A stretch of 64,000 nucleotides of DNA from Strigamia acuminata (Eukaryota > Arthropoda > Chilopoda > Geophilomorpha > Linotaeniidae), in contig OX442319.1 in NCBI GenBank assembly GCA_949358305.1, positions 5,270,001 through 5,334,000 on the forward strand, in the 5' to 3' direction. Made by a program: the position numbers and the translations under genes. The notes below the pieces were generated by a model. That model did no database searches, was not told the DNA's origin, and was given only the letters and a program-made list of their open reading frames with translations. Within the stretch, counting starts at the first letter, position 1. Every line of letters starts with the position of its first letter. This document shows, one piece after another, positions 1 through 10,194 of this stretch.

Positions 1-50
1 GTGGCCGCAGCGATCAACCACTTGTTTATTGGTACGATATATGACCTAAT

Positions 51-537
51 AGAGAGTTTGCGGGATGCATTTTTCCCTTATTTTGTGCCACATTACACTA
101 TTTTAGTGCCATATCGTAAGGGAAAAATCTTTAGTGTATCGTTTTCAACACTAAATTAAAATATAGCGCAGCCAATCAGAATTGAGAACACTATATTGTT
201 AGCTCCGCCCATTGCAAATGGCGATCATTTTGTTGTCCCGATCAAACACATCAGTCATAGGTACGTAGATTGAATGATAAGTGAGGCCCAAAATTGATTT
301 TTAGGCTCAAAACCATAATTTCATAATAATGAAATTTTATGCAGAAATTTGCACATTTACGCCCCCAAATTGAATTTTTAAGCCCAAAATTACTAACTGT
401 CAGTAGTTGGCTGAAATAGTGTAGTGATAAGGGAAATGTGCAGCCCGCAAAAACTTAATTTATCATTTTTCCCGTACACTATTTTTATACCGTATAGTCT
501 TTAACTGTAAAGGAAAAATGCATTCCGCAAACTCTCT
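51..537. mobile_element. Inverted-repeat MITE, copy 1 (3-bp TSD AAT)
   Basis: The ends are inverted copies of AGAGAGTTTGCGG, followed by a pyrimidine-rich TTTTTCCCTTA segment. The trinucleotide AAT flanks both sides (48-50 and 538-540). There is no coding capacity. A second copy lies at 34053-34434 with an ATT duplication and shares internal sequence, such as the stretch around GCCATTTGCAATGGGCGGAGC on the opposite strand. It is a non-autonomous DNA transposon. A 3-bp duplication is compatible with PIF/Harbinger or a related superfamily, but the class is inference. Confidence 0.85.
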
Positions 538-540
538 AAT

Positions 541-1215
541 GTGACACTAATTTCCCCTTATTGACTGATGTTTAACACCAACATCTGCCAACCTTCTCCT
601 ACTGGGTTTTTTCCAAAGTTCTGTGCAAATGCAAGGATGGATAATCAACAAAGTCGTCCCACCAATCATGGCTTGCGTGCTGTTAAGGCATCATGACCAT
701 CCTAAACAAAATACTATTCCATTTTTTGCTTTGGCAATTGCTGAAATTGTGGTTTTAAAACTGAAGAGAAAGCTTCATTCGCTTTGATGGGTGTTAAAAA
801 ATTAACCCAAGGAAAGTAAAAGTCCTATAACAGAATATAAGAGTCTTTATAACAATCCAATCCTTTATATAACAGATTAAAGAAATTACGTTCATTTTTT
901 AAAATTTTAATCCAATCTCTACCAGTAAATACCTGGTTGTGTTGTAGATATTACATGTTTTTAACTAAGAGAAATCAACTTTATAAATGTTTTTCATAAT
1001 CTGACAATTTTATTCAAGGTAATTTCGACATTCAAGACCTCCTCCAAATAAACTCAAGAACCACCCTAACTATACTTTCCATGAAGCCATGAAATAAAAT
1101 AAATAAGAGCTGCGGCTTTTATTCAAAACTGCCACTGTCGGCCGCAATTACAATTTCCGTTTAGTGAAAAACTACAACATTTCTATACCCTGACCAAGGG
1201 AGCGTACGTTCTGCG
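541..1215. other. Intergenic, no gene recognised
   Basis: AT-rich sequence with no long open frame, no convincing splice-bounded exon and no clear repeat. Confidence 0.5.
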
Positions 1216-1274
1216 GTGACCCCGGTCGTCACCGAGAATTTAATTAAAGATAAGATTATTATTGGAATTTTTGC

Positions 1275-1894
1275 ATGTTATTTTTATTATCAGAATTATT
1301 TCTGTCTTGTCGAAAGTCGACTCCAACTGTCAAGATCGACTCGACAAAGCTCTCACAAGCAGAACTGCTTGAAATTGCTCAAAAACAGGGCCGTTTGTTA
1401 CGTGCGTATAGAACGGCCACATCTATAGCAAAATGGCCGAAAGTGCAGTTTCGTCAGGAGAATGCTCAATTTCAAAACGCCGCTTCGGTACCAAATGGAG
1501 CCAATATCTAACAAGTAAGACGAAGAGACGACCGCACTAATGGCTGCAGCAGAAGATCGCAAGTGGGAGATGCGGCAATCCAGCCTGGAGGACCAACAAT
1601 TAGCAAAACGACTCCGTTTGGAAGAACGTCAATTCCGTCAATCAAAGTCGGAATACGAACTTATTCGGAAAAAGGCCGACGAGGAAATACGCGATGAAAG
1701 GGACAAAATGGAAACCAAACGCCTGGAATTACTCGCGAAGCAGAAAGCGATTAAATCATCGCTGCACTAGGAAACCGACTATCTTCGGAAAGATACTCTG
1801 CGAGCGCAAGGATGAAATGAGGGCAAAGAATAATTTGCAAGAGATACAATATCTTCAGCAATTGCAATATTCGACCTATGGTACATATGGTTAA
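1275..1894 (+). pseudogene. Decayed charged coiled-coil ORF pair
   Basis: Two short open frames follow each other: 1275-1511 and 1540-1770. The second encodes a very charged helical segment (76 residues rich in E, K, R and Q, with RLRLEERQFRQSKSEYELIR). This kind of coil is common at the C-terminus of Myb/SANT-like proteins carried by transposons. A third frame (1694-1894) overlaps with similar composition, so frameshift decay is likely. No DNA-binding or catalytic motif is visible. I do not recognise the family. It is probably a pseudogene or transposon passenger rather than a host gene. Confidence 0.35.
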
Positions 1895-3335
1895 TTAATT
1901 AAGTATAAATTTAAGTAGTTTAATATCTTGCATTTTTGTTTAATTCACTTTAATTTCCATTTTGTCTTAATACTTTTTCTTTCTATTTTGTCTTAATACT
2001 TTTTCTTTCGATCGTGCAAATTTATATGATTTTGTAACACTTTCGGTGTATCCAGAATATTTTTTCAGAATTGGACCTTCTGCACACATATGCATTACCG
2101 TATGGTAAATGCTGCAGTTATCGAGTGCAGGCTTACAATACCAAAATGGCAAAAGGTAAATGCTGCATTCGAACATGAAAGGCAGGCTTACAATACCAAA
2201 AAGGCAATTATAAGATATAAACAATGATTTAAGAGCAAATTTGAAAGATTGCACTGAAACCACGACCAACCAGAGCTCTCATTTAGTACCACTGACAACT
2301 GACAAGTGAATCAAATGACCAGTGGGCCAGGGACAACCACGAGGAGGTAGAGAGTTGGATTTGCTGTCCCCAATCAACATTTTTACAAAATTCATTAAAA
2401 TTAAAAAAAAATAATGAAAATATAATAAACGATGGACAGTAAGTTTTAGAAATAGTAATCGAAATTCATTTTCGATTTGTCGTATAAAAAAAAAGAAAAT
2501 TCAATAAAAAAAAAGCGAAATTATTCAAAACATCAACCTGCCGTCGTGGAAATAATGAAAAATGGCGGCTCACAAAGGAACCGAACACCGTGAGCAATAT
2601 ATTACACAAAACCGCAAAGAATCCTTCCGCTTTCTTTGTAATAATATCATCATTACAAGTAGTAAAGCTTAGTGCATCGTAGCTTCAGGTAAATTCAAAA
2701 GAAATACAAAAATAAAAGGAAACACTGAACCAAAGAGCGAATTTACGACCCCGCTGAGATACTTCTAGATCAGACACGACGATGCCGGAAATGGAGCGAT
2801 CATCTGACCAACAGTGAGCCAATAAAATGCGATTACGTGGCGTTAACGGTGTGACAGCAGCGCTAATGTGTTTTAGACGTAAATTCATCTTTTTTGATGC
2901 AATTGCAATAAAATTATAAAAAATAATAATTAAGTGGGTTATAAATACAACAAAACCATTTAAAATTTAAATCTTGAAAAAAATTCGTTCTTATTCTACA
3001 GTTTACTGTTGTAAAGGTTTTCCTTCCAAAAATAAACATATTTTAACATATTAATTTGTGAAAAATATTTAAAACTTCTGACTTCAAGCACTCGCTTAAT
3101 CACATTAGTTATCTGTTTTAAATGTCACTATTGTGAATTTTAAAAATAAACCAAAATTGAATTTCGCGCTTCCGTTTGTGAAAACAAGAGTAGTTACGTG
3201 ATTGGTGGCGCAGATCTCTCGCATACTTCCACTCTAAATCCTAAAGTCACCGCTGTTGGTAACTGAAGTTTATTATATCCTCAAAGACCGGCTAAAGCAC
3301 AATTTATGACGTAATCTCGTATTCCAAAATACAAA
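1895..3335. other. Intergenic, upstream of MANBAL
   Basis: No exon recognised. A short imperfect direct repeat around 1965-2010 (CTTAATACTTTTTCTTTC twice) and another at 2130-2200 (GCTTACAATACCAAAAAGGC-like) are present. The last few hundred bases presumably hold the promoter and 5' UTR of the MANBAL gene. No clear TATA box was found. Confidence 0.4.
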
Positions 3336-3636
3336 ATGTCGGAATTTATGGATGAATTTCTCAAATACGGGCTCTATTTCGGTGCAGTTTTTCAATTAAT
3401 ATGCATTGCAGCCGTTGTTTTTGTTCCGTACAAAGATGAGAATAAGGTACAGTAATAATTTTAAATGGTGTTTAACTGCTAACTAATTCTTAGTTTGATC
3501 CATACAGGATGGAAGTGACTCGAGTGATGATGGCGATCACACATCAGCTGAAGGGAGTCCTCATATAAATCCACATAAATCGCATAATCAGCATTCTCAT
3601 CGCAGAAATAACAAAGACAAGAAAAAAAGGCGTTAG
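3336..3636 (+). CDS. MANBAL: MANBAL (UPF0239) small membrane protein, two exons
   Basis: Exons 3336-3446 and 3508-3636 are joined in phase 0 (AAG|GTACAG ... ACAG|GAT) and give a 79-residue protein ending in TAG. The N-terminal half contains EFMDEFLKYGLYFGAVFQLI, then a single hydrophobic helix (about residues 10-31). The charged tail is rich in D, S, H and ends KKKRR. This matches animal MANBAL proteins (about 80-85 residues), whose hallmark is a LLRYGLFLGAIFQLIC-like segment and a basic C-terminus. Function is unknown; it is predicted to be a single-pass membrane protein. The start is the first ATG in frame with the conserved segment. AATAAA-type polyadenylation signals follow near 3810. The 61-nt intron is unusually short. 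Confidence 0.9.
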
Positions 3637-3699
3637 AAAAAAATGAAGATTGTGTTGGAATCATGCAGCTTTTAGCTTACCACTTATGTAATTTATTAT

Positions 3700-4164
3700 T
3701 TATTTATTTTATAAATTGACTATTTTTTTCAATTTAATTCCCTAATTTTATGCATATGATGTATTGTTTTTGTTAGCAAGTTTTCCTCAATTTTTGATGT
3801 TTTATTATTGTTTAAATAAATATATAGCCCTGTGGTGTTGTTTTATAACATTGGCTTCCATAGAGATCATGACGCCACTTGGTAAACAAGATGGAAGGAC
3901 ATCTGATTTAATGTTTTAAGAATTTGGTGATTTATACCAATTTAAAGTGCTTGCAAGTATTAATTTTGTTGTTTATTTTCTCGATTAGGTTGAACTGCAG
4001 ATGGGAAAAATTAAAAATTAAAAAAAAAAAAAAAAATTGGAGATATTCGACATGAATTTGAATTTAAAATGTGGCACATGGACATTACAGTGTACTCTGT
4101 CTCAGAAAGTTGTCCTGCATCGACATTTTCGACCAAAATAACGTCGATGATGATTATTGACCTA
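3700..4164. other. MANBAL 3' UTR and flank
   Basis: AT-rich sequence with a TTTAAATAAATATA polyadenylation-type signal near 3810 and a poly-A run at 4021-4035. No gene seen. Confidence 0.4.
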
Positions 4165-4500
4165 TGAAAAGTTTATTTTCAGGCTAAAAATATTGATTTT
4201 CGGGCTAAAAACATCGACTATCGGGCTAAAACATTGATTATCTGACTAAAAACATCGATTTTCGGGCTAAAAACATTGATTCTCTGGCTAAAAACATCGA
4301 TTTTCGGGCTAAAAACATCGACTATCGGGCTAAAACATTGATTCTCTGGCTAAAAACATCGATTTTCGGGCTAAAACATTGATTCTCTGGTTAAAAACAT
4401 CGATTTTCGGGCTAAAAACTTCTATTTTTGAGCGAAAACATCTATTTTTGAGCGAAAACATCTATTTTTAGGCTAAAAACATCGTTTTCTGGCTAAACAC
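4165..4500. repeat. Minisatellite, about 22-bp unit
   Basis: Direct repeats of GGCTAAAAACATCGATTTTC with variants (ATTGATTCTCT, CTATTTTTGAGC). About fifteen units, diverging toward the right end. Confidence 0.85.
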
Positions 4501-4868
4501 CTTCATTTTCGTGATAAAATAGACCATTTTCAAAACGAACTTTGTTACAATGTCAAAAAATTAAACACCTGGCGAACAAATTAACATCGAAAAAACGATA
4601 CGACTTCGTCATGGAAGATGCACCCTTTTTTCCACTTGTTAGGAAGTACAAAGTACAAGTAAAACTGCGACTCGGGGTCACGGTAGATCGACTTGCAGTA
4701 CTCGATTTTCATGCCAGATGACACATCCAAAATATTTCTACACTTGGAAACAGAAAATTACAATTAAAATCAATTATAAACAAGAGTAATTTATTGCCTA
4801 ATTTAATTTAACACATGTATTTCCGCAAATAATTAATGGAAAATAAAGAAAAACAAACACTCCGCAAA
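4501..4868. other. Intergenic, no gene recognised
   Basis: No supported feature. The right end is the 3' flank of the small zinc-finger ORF on the minus strand. Confidence 0.4.
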
Positions 4869-5240
4869 TTAAACTTCAACATTGATCGAGTGGTCGTCTA
4901 AGAAATGAGCAACGAGACCAAATTTAGTCCGACAACGACGACTACACAATTTGCACTCGTAATTGCAATTTTTTAGTTCAAATAACTTCTTCTGGTTTGC
5001 TGCATTTTTCTCGTCTTTCTTTCCAAGTCTCACATCGTTCTTTTTAAGTCTCACGTCTTCCAATTCCATTTTCCTCCCATAGGCGGCGATTTCCTCGTCC
5101 GACAATCGGTGCAGAATAATCTTCGCTTCTTTTAACTCGGTTGAAATTTTGTGCGTGGATAACCTGTGTAGAATAATCTTCACTTCTTTTAACTCGATTG
5201 ACGGAATATCCATGGATCCTGCTGACTTAAAAACATGCAT
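4869..5240 (-). CDS. Small single C2H2 zinc-finger protein with helical repeat
   Basis: Open frame of 123 residues. The N-terminal half holds a tandem repeat (ELKEVKIILHRLS and ELKEAKIILHRLS, about residues 17-47), then a K/E-rich predicted coil (about 55-90). One C2H2 finger lies near the end (CKLC, 12 residues, H, 4 residues, H, about 97-117) just before the stop. It could be complete with the ATG at 5240 or a terminal exon. I do not recognise the family. A single terminal finger after a coil would fit a nucleic-acid or protein-binding role, but that is inference. Confidence 0.5.
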   Translation of the reverse strand: MHVFKSAGSMDIPSIELKEVKIILHRLSTHKISTELKEAKIILHRLSDEEIAAYGRKMELEDVRLKKNDVRLGKKDEKNAANQKKLFELKNCNYECKLCSRRCRTKFGLVAHFLDDHSINVEV

Positions 5241-6068
5241 ATTAATGGTGTGTTTACGTTTAGGGGATTCTGAATTAGGTTAAACCTTTGTGTTCTCTTT
5301 TGCTTTCTTTCCCTTATCACTGTTTTGGCTTAGGCCATTCTTGGTGGGTGATAAATTTTTGAAAAGGCCTACCTTGCCAGGCTTCGGGCATCTAGTGGCA
5401 AAATTGAGCACTATTGTGAGAAACATTGCAACACGATTTCAGACTGATTTTGTATTTAATATTTTGTATTTTATATTTCATGTTGTTTATTTGACATTTG
5501 TTGGAACTTGGTATGAAGAAACGGTTTAATTTTACTTCACTGGCCACTGGAGTGTTCGTGCTCCATCTTTTTTATCATGCCACCTGTGTACTTTCACGTA
5601 TTAAAGCACTTATGCAAATAAGCTCACCTAGCATGCCTCGTGTCTGACTTCAATCCTAATGAATCTTGACCCATCAAGAACAAGGAACACAATAGCCACC
5701 TCTCAGATCATCTCCAAAATTTGGATTTAGGGGTAGTCAAGGGTGGGGCCCCCTGACCTGTGGCGACCGTGTGAGAACGGGCCTGTGGAAAATAATTTTA
5801 CTTTTTATTTTGAACGCAAAAACAATTAATGTAGTTTTTTTAAACGGGTTTTTGTGTGTTTCATCTCTGTTTAAAATTAGAAATAAAGCAAAACAAAAAT
5901 AGAATCGCAGCAAGTTTTATTTTATACAAAAAATGAAGTGACACAAATTTTCGGTTCTTTAAATATTTGATAATGGCATTATTAAATAAACAATTTAGTT
6001 GCACGAATAAATGGATAAACATGAAAATAAGATGTGTTGATCTTTAATTTGTACGCTTCGAGAAACGT
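5241..6068. other. Intergenic, no gene recognised
   Basis: Includes a short G-rich patch at 5735-5790. The open frame at 5290-5529 is hydrophobic by base composition and has no family signature. Confidence 0.4.
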
Positions 6069-6140
6069 TTAATCAACGCAATGGAATAAACACAAATGAC
6101 AATTAAATTCTTTTTCTCCTGTGTGCTTACCTACGTATGT
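6069..6140 (-). pseudogene. Degenerate C2H2 finger remnant
   Basis: The minus strand encodes HTGEKEFNCHLC just downstream of the 10-finger gene. The finger lacks its histidine half. It is probably a decayed end of the same finger array. Confidence 0.6.
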
Positions 6141-6333
6141 GCACAAGTGGTACATGTGAAAATCGGGGAATATCAGAAAATGTTTTTTTTGTAGTATAAA
6201 AATAATCTTTTTTGAGTCAAAATAAATTTCAGTTTTCTCAATTTTCCGGTACAAAAAAATCTTTTTAAACACGTTTCGTCAAGGTATTAATTAGCTTACA
6301 AGAGTAAACACAAAAATGGAACTTGAATGGATT

Positions 6334-7188
6334 TTATAAAATATGGGTTTTTAAGTGTTTTTTTAAATTCCAACTTGTAATGCTGGAAAAATCACATAAA
6401 TGACACTTGAATGGTTTTTCACCTGTATGAGTTGCAATATGACGTTTTAAACTTCCCCTTTCAATACAGGAATAAGCACAAAGATGGCACTTGAATGGTT
6501 TTTCACCTGTGTGAGTTGCAATATGCTTTCTTAAACTCCCACTTGTAATACAGGAATAAGCACATAGATGACACTTGAATGGTTTTTCACCTGTGTGAGT
6601 TGCAATATGCTTTCTTAAACTCCCACTTGTAATACAGGAATAAGCACAAACATGGCACCTGAATGGTTTTTCACCTGTATGAGTTAAAATATGTTTTTTT
6701 AAACTTTGACTTTGAATACAGGAATAATCACACAGATGGCACTTGAATGGTTTTTCACCTGTATGAGTTGAAATATGACGTTTTAAATTCCCACTTCTAA
6801 TACAGGAAAAATCACACAAATGACACTTGAATGGTTTTTCACCTGTGTGAGTTGCAATATGCTTTCTTAAACTCCCACTTGTAATACAGGAATAAGCACA
6901 AACATGGCACCTGAATGGTTTTTCACCTGTATGAGTTAAAATATGTGTTTTTAAACTTTGACTTTGAGTACAGGAATAATCACACAAATGACACTTGAAT
7001 GGTTTTTCACCTGTATGAGTTCGCATATGGACAACTAATCCATTTTTCAGCCTAAAAGAAATTGAACACACTTGGCATTTGAAGGGTTTTTCACCAGTAT
7101 GTATAAGCATGTGATACTTCAAAACTGAATAAACTGAGCACGAAAAATCGCACAGATTGCAACTGTAACGCTCTTGGTTCCTCTTCAT
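6334..7188 (-). CDS. C2H2 zinc-finger protein, ten tandem fingers
   Basis: One uninterrupted frame of 284 residues made almost wholly of ten C2H2 fingers joined by canonical TGEKPF linkers. The typical finger is CHLCxYSC followed by 12 residues, HIxTH. The first finger starts at residue 8, directly after the ATG. There is no KRAB, BTB or ZAD domain, so this may be a short protein or a final exon after an upstream coding exon. The last finger reads DFSS where others have DFSC, but the finger cysteines are intact. Fingers 4, 7 and 8 are identical in their recognition helices, which points to recent duplication or gene conversion. A nuclear DNA-binding role is expected from the family. Its paralogue is the broken array at 13047-13980. 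Confidence 0.85.
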   Translation of the reverse strand: MKRNQERYSCNLCDFSCSVYSVLKYHMLIHTGEKPFKCQVCSISFRLKNGLVVHMRTHTGEKPFKCHLCDYSCTQSQSLKTHILTHTGEKPFRCHVCAYSCITSGSLRKHIATHTGEKPFKCHLCDFSCIRSGNLKRHISTHTGEKPFKCHLCDYSCIQSQSLKKHILTHTGEKPFRCHVCAYSCITSGSLRKHIATHTGEKPFKCHLCAYSCITSGSLRKHIATHTGEKPFKCHLCAYSCIERGSLKRHIATHTGEKPFKCHLCDFSSITSWNLKKHLKTHIL

Positions 7189-7439
7189 TTTAAATATTAA
7201 CTAGACTCCAAGCTTCGTATTAAAAATGTTTGCTTCGTAAACTGGCAGATAGGATATCACTCAATCACATCGAAAATAAACATTCTGAAATTAAAAGAAT
7301 TCAAATATTATTGGTCCATTTTATGAGCAAGTAGTCAAGTGAAAAAGTGCACTTTTTCCCCATATCCCTAGCAATACGAAGCAAAAACAAATTCCCTTCT
7401 GCATCCAACTCCCGGGTTATTTAAGATGTTTTCTAAACA
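7189..7439. other. Upstream region of the 10-finger gene
   Basis: No gene seen. The sequence around 7195-7290 resembles 13985-14110 upstream of the paralogous finger array, so the duplication included promoter sequence. Confidence 0.5.
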
Positions 7440-7747
7440 TTTATCAAAATGATTTCTTGGGATTTCATACTAAAGTCGAAATGAATAAGGTCGAAATTAT
7501 TTCTTTTCATGAAATATCCTCTTAGTCATATGTGTCAAAATGATTAAAGTCGAAATGAATAATAAAATATGAATAAGGTTGAAATATGAATAAGGTCGAA
7601 ATGTTCGTGAGACGTTTTCGTATGTTCGAAACGAACACTTGGCGTCCAAACTTACACATTCAACATTCGACGACCATGGAAGTGACGACCGAGCTAGGCT
7701 ATCGTAAAAATTCAACACTGAAATTGAAGAGCCTGATGACCACGTAG

Positions 7748-8035
7748 ATGAGGGTGTGCAAGAAATTGCAGAGCCTTGGATGTGTCGTTTGCCTGGTTGA
7801 AGAGATTGCGACATTATTTCTGCACTGTTGTCATGCCAATTGTTGCAGTGAATGCAGTGCTAGAATGTTGCGAGGCGAACACATAAACGCGTTTCTGCAG
7901 TTTGTGGAATGGGGCACACCTCTGTGTCCCATGTGCAGGGCTAACATACTGAGCACAATAAGAATACAGTCGAAACTCTTTATAACGAATCGCAAGGGAC
8001 CGGAAAATCGATTCGTTATAACGAGAGTTCGTTAA
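7748..8035 (+). CDS. RING-type zinc-finger protein, C-terminus altered by a transposon
   Basis: The frame carries a C3HC4-like RING: CVVC, then CCHANCCSEC, then PLCPMCRANI (about residues 12-72), so a ubiquitin E3-type role is suggested by the family. The last 22 or so residues are encoded by the terminal repeat of the Tigger-type element inserted at 7977. Ignoring that insertion, the host frame would continue past AGAATA for only a few codons to a TGA, so the transposon supplies the present C-terminal tail. The start is the first ATG; a TAG directly upstream (ACGTAG|ATGAGG) could also be a splice acceptor, so an upstream exon is possible. The ORF lies between two arrays of AATAAGGTCGAAA repeats. 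Confidence 0.6.
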   Translation: MRVCKKLQSLGCVVCLVEEIATLFLHCCHANCCSECSARMLRGEHINAFLQFVEWGTPLCPMCRANILSTIRIQSKLFITNRKGPENRFVITRVR

Positions 8036-8535
8036 AACGAATTAGGTAAAAAAAAATTAAATTTTATCATAAACAATATTATTTGTTCATACACATGCAA
8101 GTTTCATGTCAATTTTATCCCAATTCTTTAAAATTGTTAAAAATTGTAGAACGGGGCAAATTAAACTCATCTGCTACAATTGGTGGCTTCTTGCCATTGT
8201 CAATGGCATTAAAAATGTTCAACTTGTTCTCAATAAAAATTGCCTTTTGTTTGGCAGCCATTTTAAAACGGGAAAATTTTGATTTTCCTGTGCTTATGGG
8301 CATCGGATGTTGTGAGTTATGTGATCAGTTTTAAAAATTCGTTATAACGAGAGCTTATGGGTATTACAGTGTACCTGAAAACTTGTTTGTTATAACAAAT
8401 AATTCGTTATATCGAAATTCGTTATAACGAAAATATTTAACATGGTGTTCTATGGCTGGCCAACCAAGTCATTTTCAACAATTCGTTATAGCGATAATTC
8501 GTTATATCGCGATTCGTTATAAAGAGTTTCGACTG
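7977..8535. mobile_element. Tigger/pogo-type element, non-autonomous
   Basis: Terminal inverted repeats start CAGTCGAAACTCTTTATAACG and are flanked by TA on both sides, as expected for Tc1/mariner/pogo insertion. The interior is rich in TTCGTTATAACGA. The minus strand (8303-8115) keeps an open N-terminal transposase fragment resembling a CENP-B/psq helix-turn-helix (KQKAIFIENKLNIFNAI ... EFNLPRSTIFNN). The DDE domain is missing, so the copy cannot move itself. Confidence 0.85.
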
Positions 8536-8910
8536 TAATTTACAACTGAAATTTTAAAATAAATTAAAATACATTTCCAAGAACACAACTAGGTACTTCT
8601 CATTATATTATGTCAATTTTCAGTTCAATTACCATCAAGGAGGGGACTCCTTTTTAGACAAAACAATAATTTAGGTATAAAACATTTCATAAAAATAGAT
8701 AATTTCGACTTTAGCATGATTCCCCGAAAATTTTGAGTTTCAACCTTATTCATACGAAAATTTTGAGTTTCGACCTTATTCATACGGCTACAATGAATAA
8801 GGTCGAAATTACATATACCGAAATGACCAGGGTCGAAATGACTAAGGTCGAAATCCTGTTTTGACCTTATTCATTTTGACCCAAGTATCCCATCCTGATT
8901 TCTTCTCTTT

Positions 8911-9258
8911 GGGGCCGTCCATAAATTACGTAACGCCTGGAGGGGGGGGAGGGGGTTTCAAATTTTATTACGGGTTGTTACGATGGGGGAGGGGGGGTTC
9001 TTAATAATGTTACGTCACAAAAAGTGAAAATTTTACTTTTATTGTTTTAATTTATTATTATTGTAAATTTTAAATTTTTTAAATTTTTGTATTATAAGCT
9101 TGTATCAAAATTTTTTTTTTTGGTAGGGGGGGGGGGTGGTGAGTTTTGGTATGTAATATTCTAGGGGGGGTTTTGTGGATTTGTTATGACCTTGTTACAA
9201 GGGGGGGAGGGGGTCTAAAAATAAAAAAATCAGCGTTACGTAATTTATGGCCGGCCCC
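8911..9258. mobile_element. MITE with GGGGCCGTCCATAAATTACG ends
   Basis: Inverted ends (GGGGCCGTCCATAAATTACG and its near complement) are flanked by TTT on both sides (8908-8910, 9259-9261). The interior is extremely G-rich on one strand. Similar ends are frequent in arthropod genomes. It sits directly against the last recognisable exon of the minus-strand gene at 9259-9655. Confidence 0.8.
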
Positions 9259-9655
9259 TTTGACGCTACCGATAGCAAGTATCCAGGCGGGTATCCCAGA
9301 GGCTCCAGCTATTCCCATTTCTCATAAAAAAATTGTTATAATACTCAAGTTGTTGTCGGACCCCTTTCAATATTTTCTGGAGACGCGACTATTTCATCAA
9401 ATGACTTACGGTAAATGGTTTTTTCTCTAGCGTAAGTTGCTGAATGCCGTTCAGGTAATCAGGTTTTCTCATGACCACAACCACGAATTGTGTTCGTGGC
9501 ACAGCACAGTAGAGCGAGGATTCTTGAACAGACTTGAGAATCTTATAGATTTGCACACTGTTTAAAAACAAAGTCAATAATATTGTTTTCTTTGGCAATT
9601 TCATCTACATCATAACTTACCTCAATTCTGATAAGATCGTAGAAGATTTTTCAAA
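9259..9655 (-). CDS. Unidentified gene, C-terminal exons
   Basis: Three phase-compatible minus-strand exons can be read: 9655-9621, 9557-9410 and 9308 to about 9259. The joined reading contains KSSTILSELSVQIYKILKSV, then LYCAVPRTQFVVVVMRKPDY, then LEPLGYPPGYLLSVASK. Splice sites are standard (GAG|GTAAGT, AACAG|T, ACC|GTAAGT, AATAG|C). I do not recognise the family. The third exon runs straight into the MITE at 8911-9258. With the element and one TTT copy set aside, the frame would continue about a dozen codons into 8910-8870 and stop. The 5' exons are not identified. The reading looks protein-like, but one or more boundaries may be wrong. Confidence 0.45.
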
Positions 9656-9699
9656 CTATTACAACGGGCGTGGTGGATAGAAGCAAACGATGGGAAAAC

Positions 9700-10040
9700 T
9701 TAGTTCTGCATCGGGGAGAAATAGCCGCGTCCAATCACGGCTCTTCTCACAGTTGGCCAATCACATCGCTCCATGCATCTTGGGCAACAGTATGGCGCCA
9801 AACTCGATTTTTGGACTGTTTAATCCGATGCGTGGAATTGTAGGACAAGAAAATTTGTTTTTACACGAGAAAGCATAAATTTCTCACCAATAAAATTTAT
9901 TTACACCTAAAAAGTTTGTATTTACACAAAAATAATTGGTTTCCTTCTGAAATTATTTGTTTTTTCCCGAAATAATTTGATTTTTTCTCGAAAAAATTTG
10001 TTTTTTCTCAAATCATACCTAATAAAAATGAATAAAGGAA
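9700..10040. other. Intergenic, possible upstream region of the gene at 9259-9655
   Basis: Several CCAAT-type motifs on either strand (CCAATCACGG, GGCCAATCAC). Near 9860-10015 there is an imperfect repeat of TTTTTTCTCGAAATAATTTG. No coding exon recognised. Confidence 0.35.
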
Positions 10041-10049
10041 TCTATTCCC

Positions 10050-10145
10050 CTAACCTCCTCCCGGGGAGTAGAACCCGCAACGCGGTTCACAGCGCCCGAC
10101 CGCAGCCGGGCGCTCAACTCCCCCGGCACCCACCGGTCCTTTTTA
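10050..10145 (-). repeat. tRNA-derived SINE head (GC-rich)
   Basis: On the minus strand a B-box-like GGGTTCTACTCC and an upstream A-box-like GGGGGAGTTGAGCGCC flank a perfect 8-bp stem (AGCGCCCG / CGGGCGCT) with an 8-nt loop at the anticodon-arm position. The acceptor stem does not pair well, so it is a tRNA-like SINE head or pseudo-tRNA rather than a functional tRNA. Confidence 0.45.
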
Positions 10146-10194
10146 GCAGAGGCGTTTAGTTTGTATCTTATAAACTTGAATTTTCCCTTTTTTT

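Larger units (their letters stand above)
7440..8890. mobile_element. Candidate repeat-bounded element carrying a RING ORF
   Basis: Both ends of this segment are packed with copies of AATAAGGTCGAAA, in both orientations: left block about 7465-7605, right block about 8700-8880. The outermost sequences GGATTTC (7455-7461) and its inverse GAAATCC (8849-8855) may be short terminal repeats. Between the blocks lie the RING-finger ORF and a nested Tigger-type element. Subterminal repeat arrays of this kind are typical of DNA transposons. No transposase for the outer element is visible. The exact ends and target duplication are not resolved. Confidence 0.5.

Noticed and set aside
1967-2269. 100-residue minus-strand frame
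   Set aside because: No family resemblance or splice context. Composition follows the local AT-rich sequence and internal short repeats.
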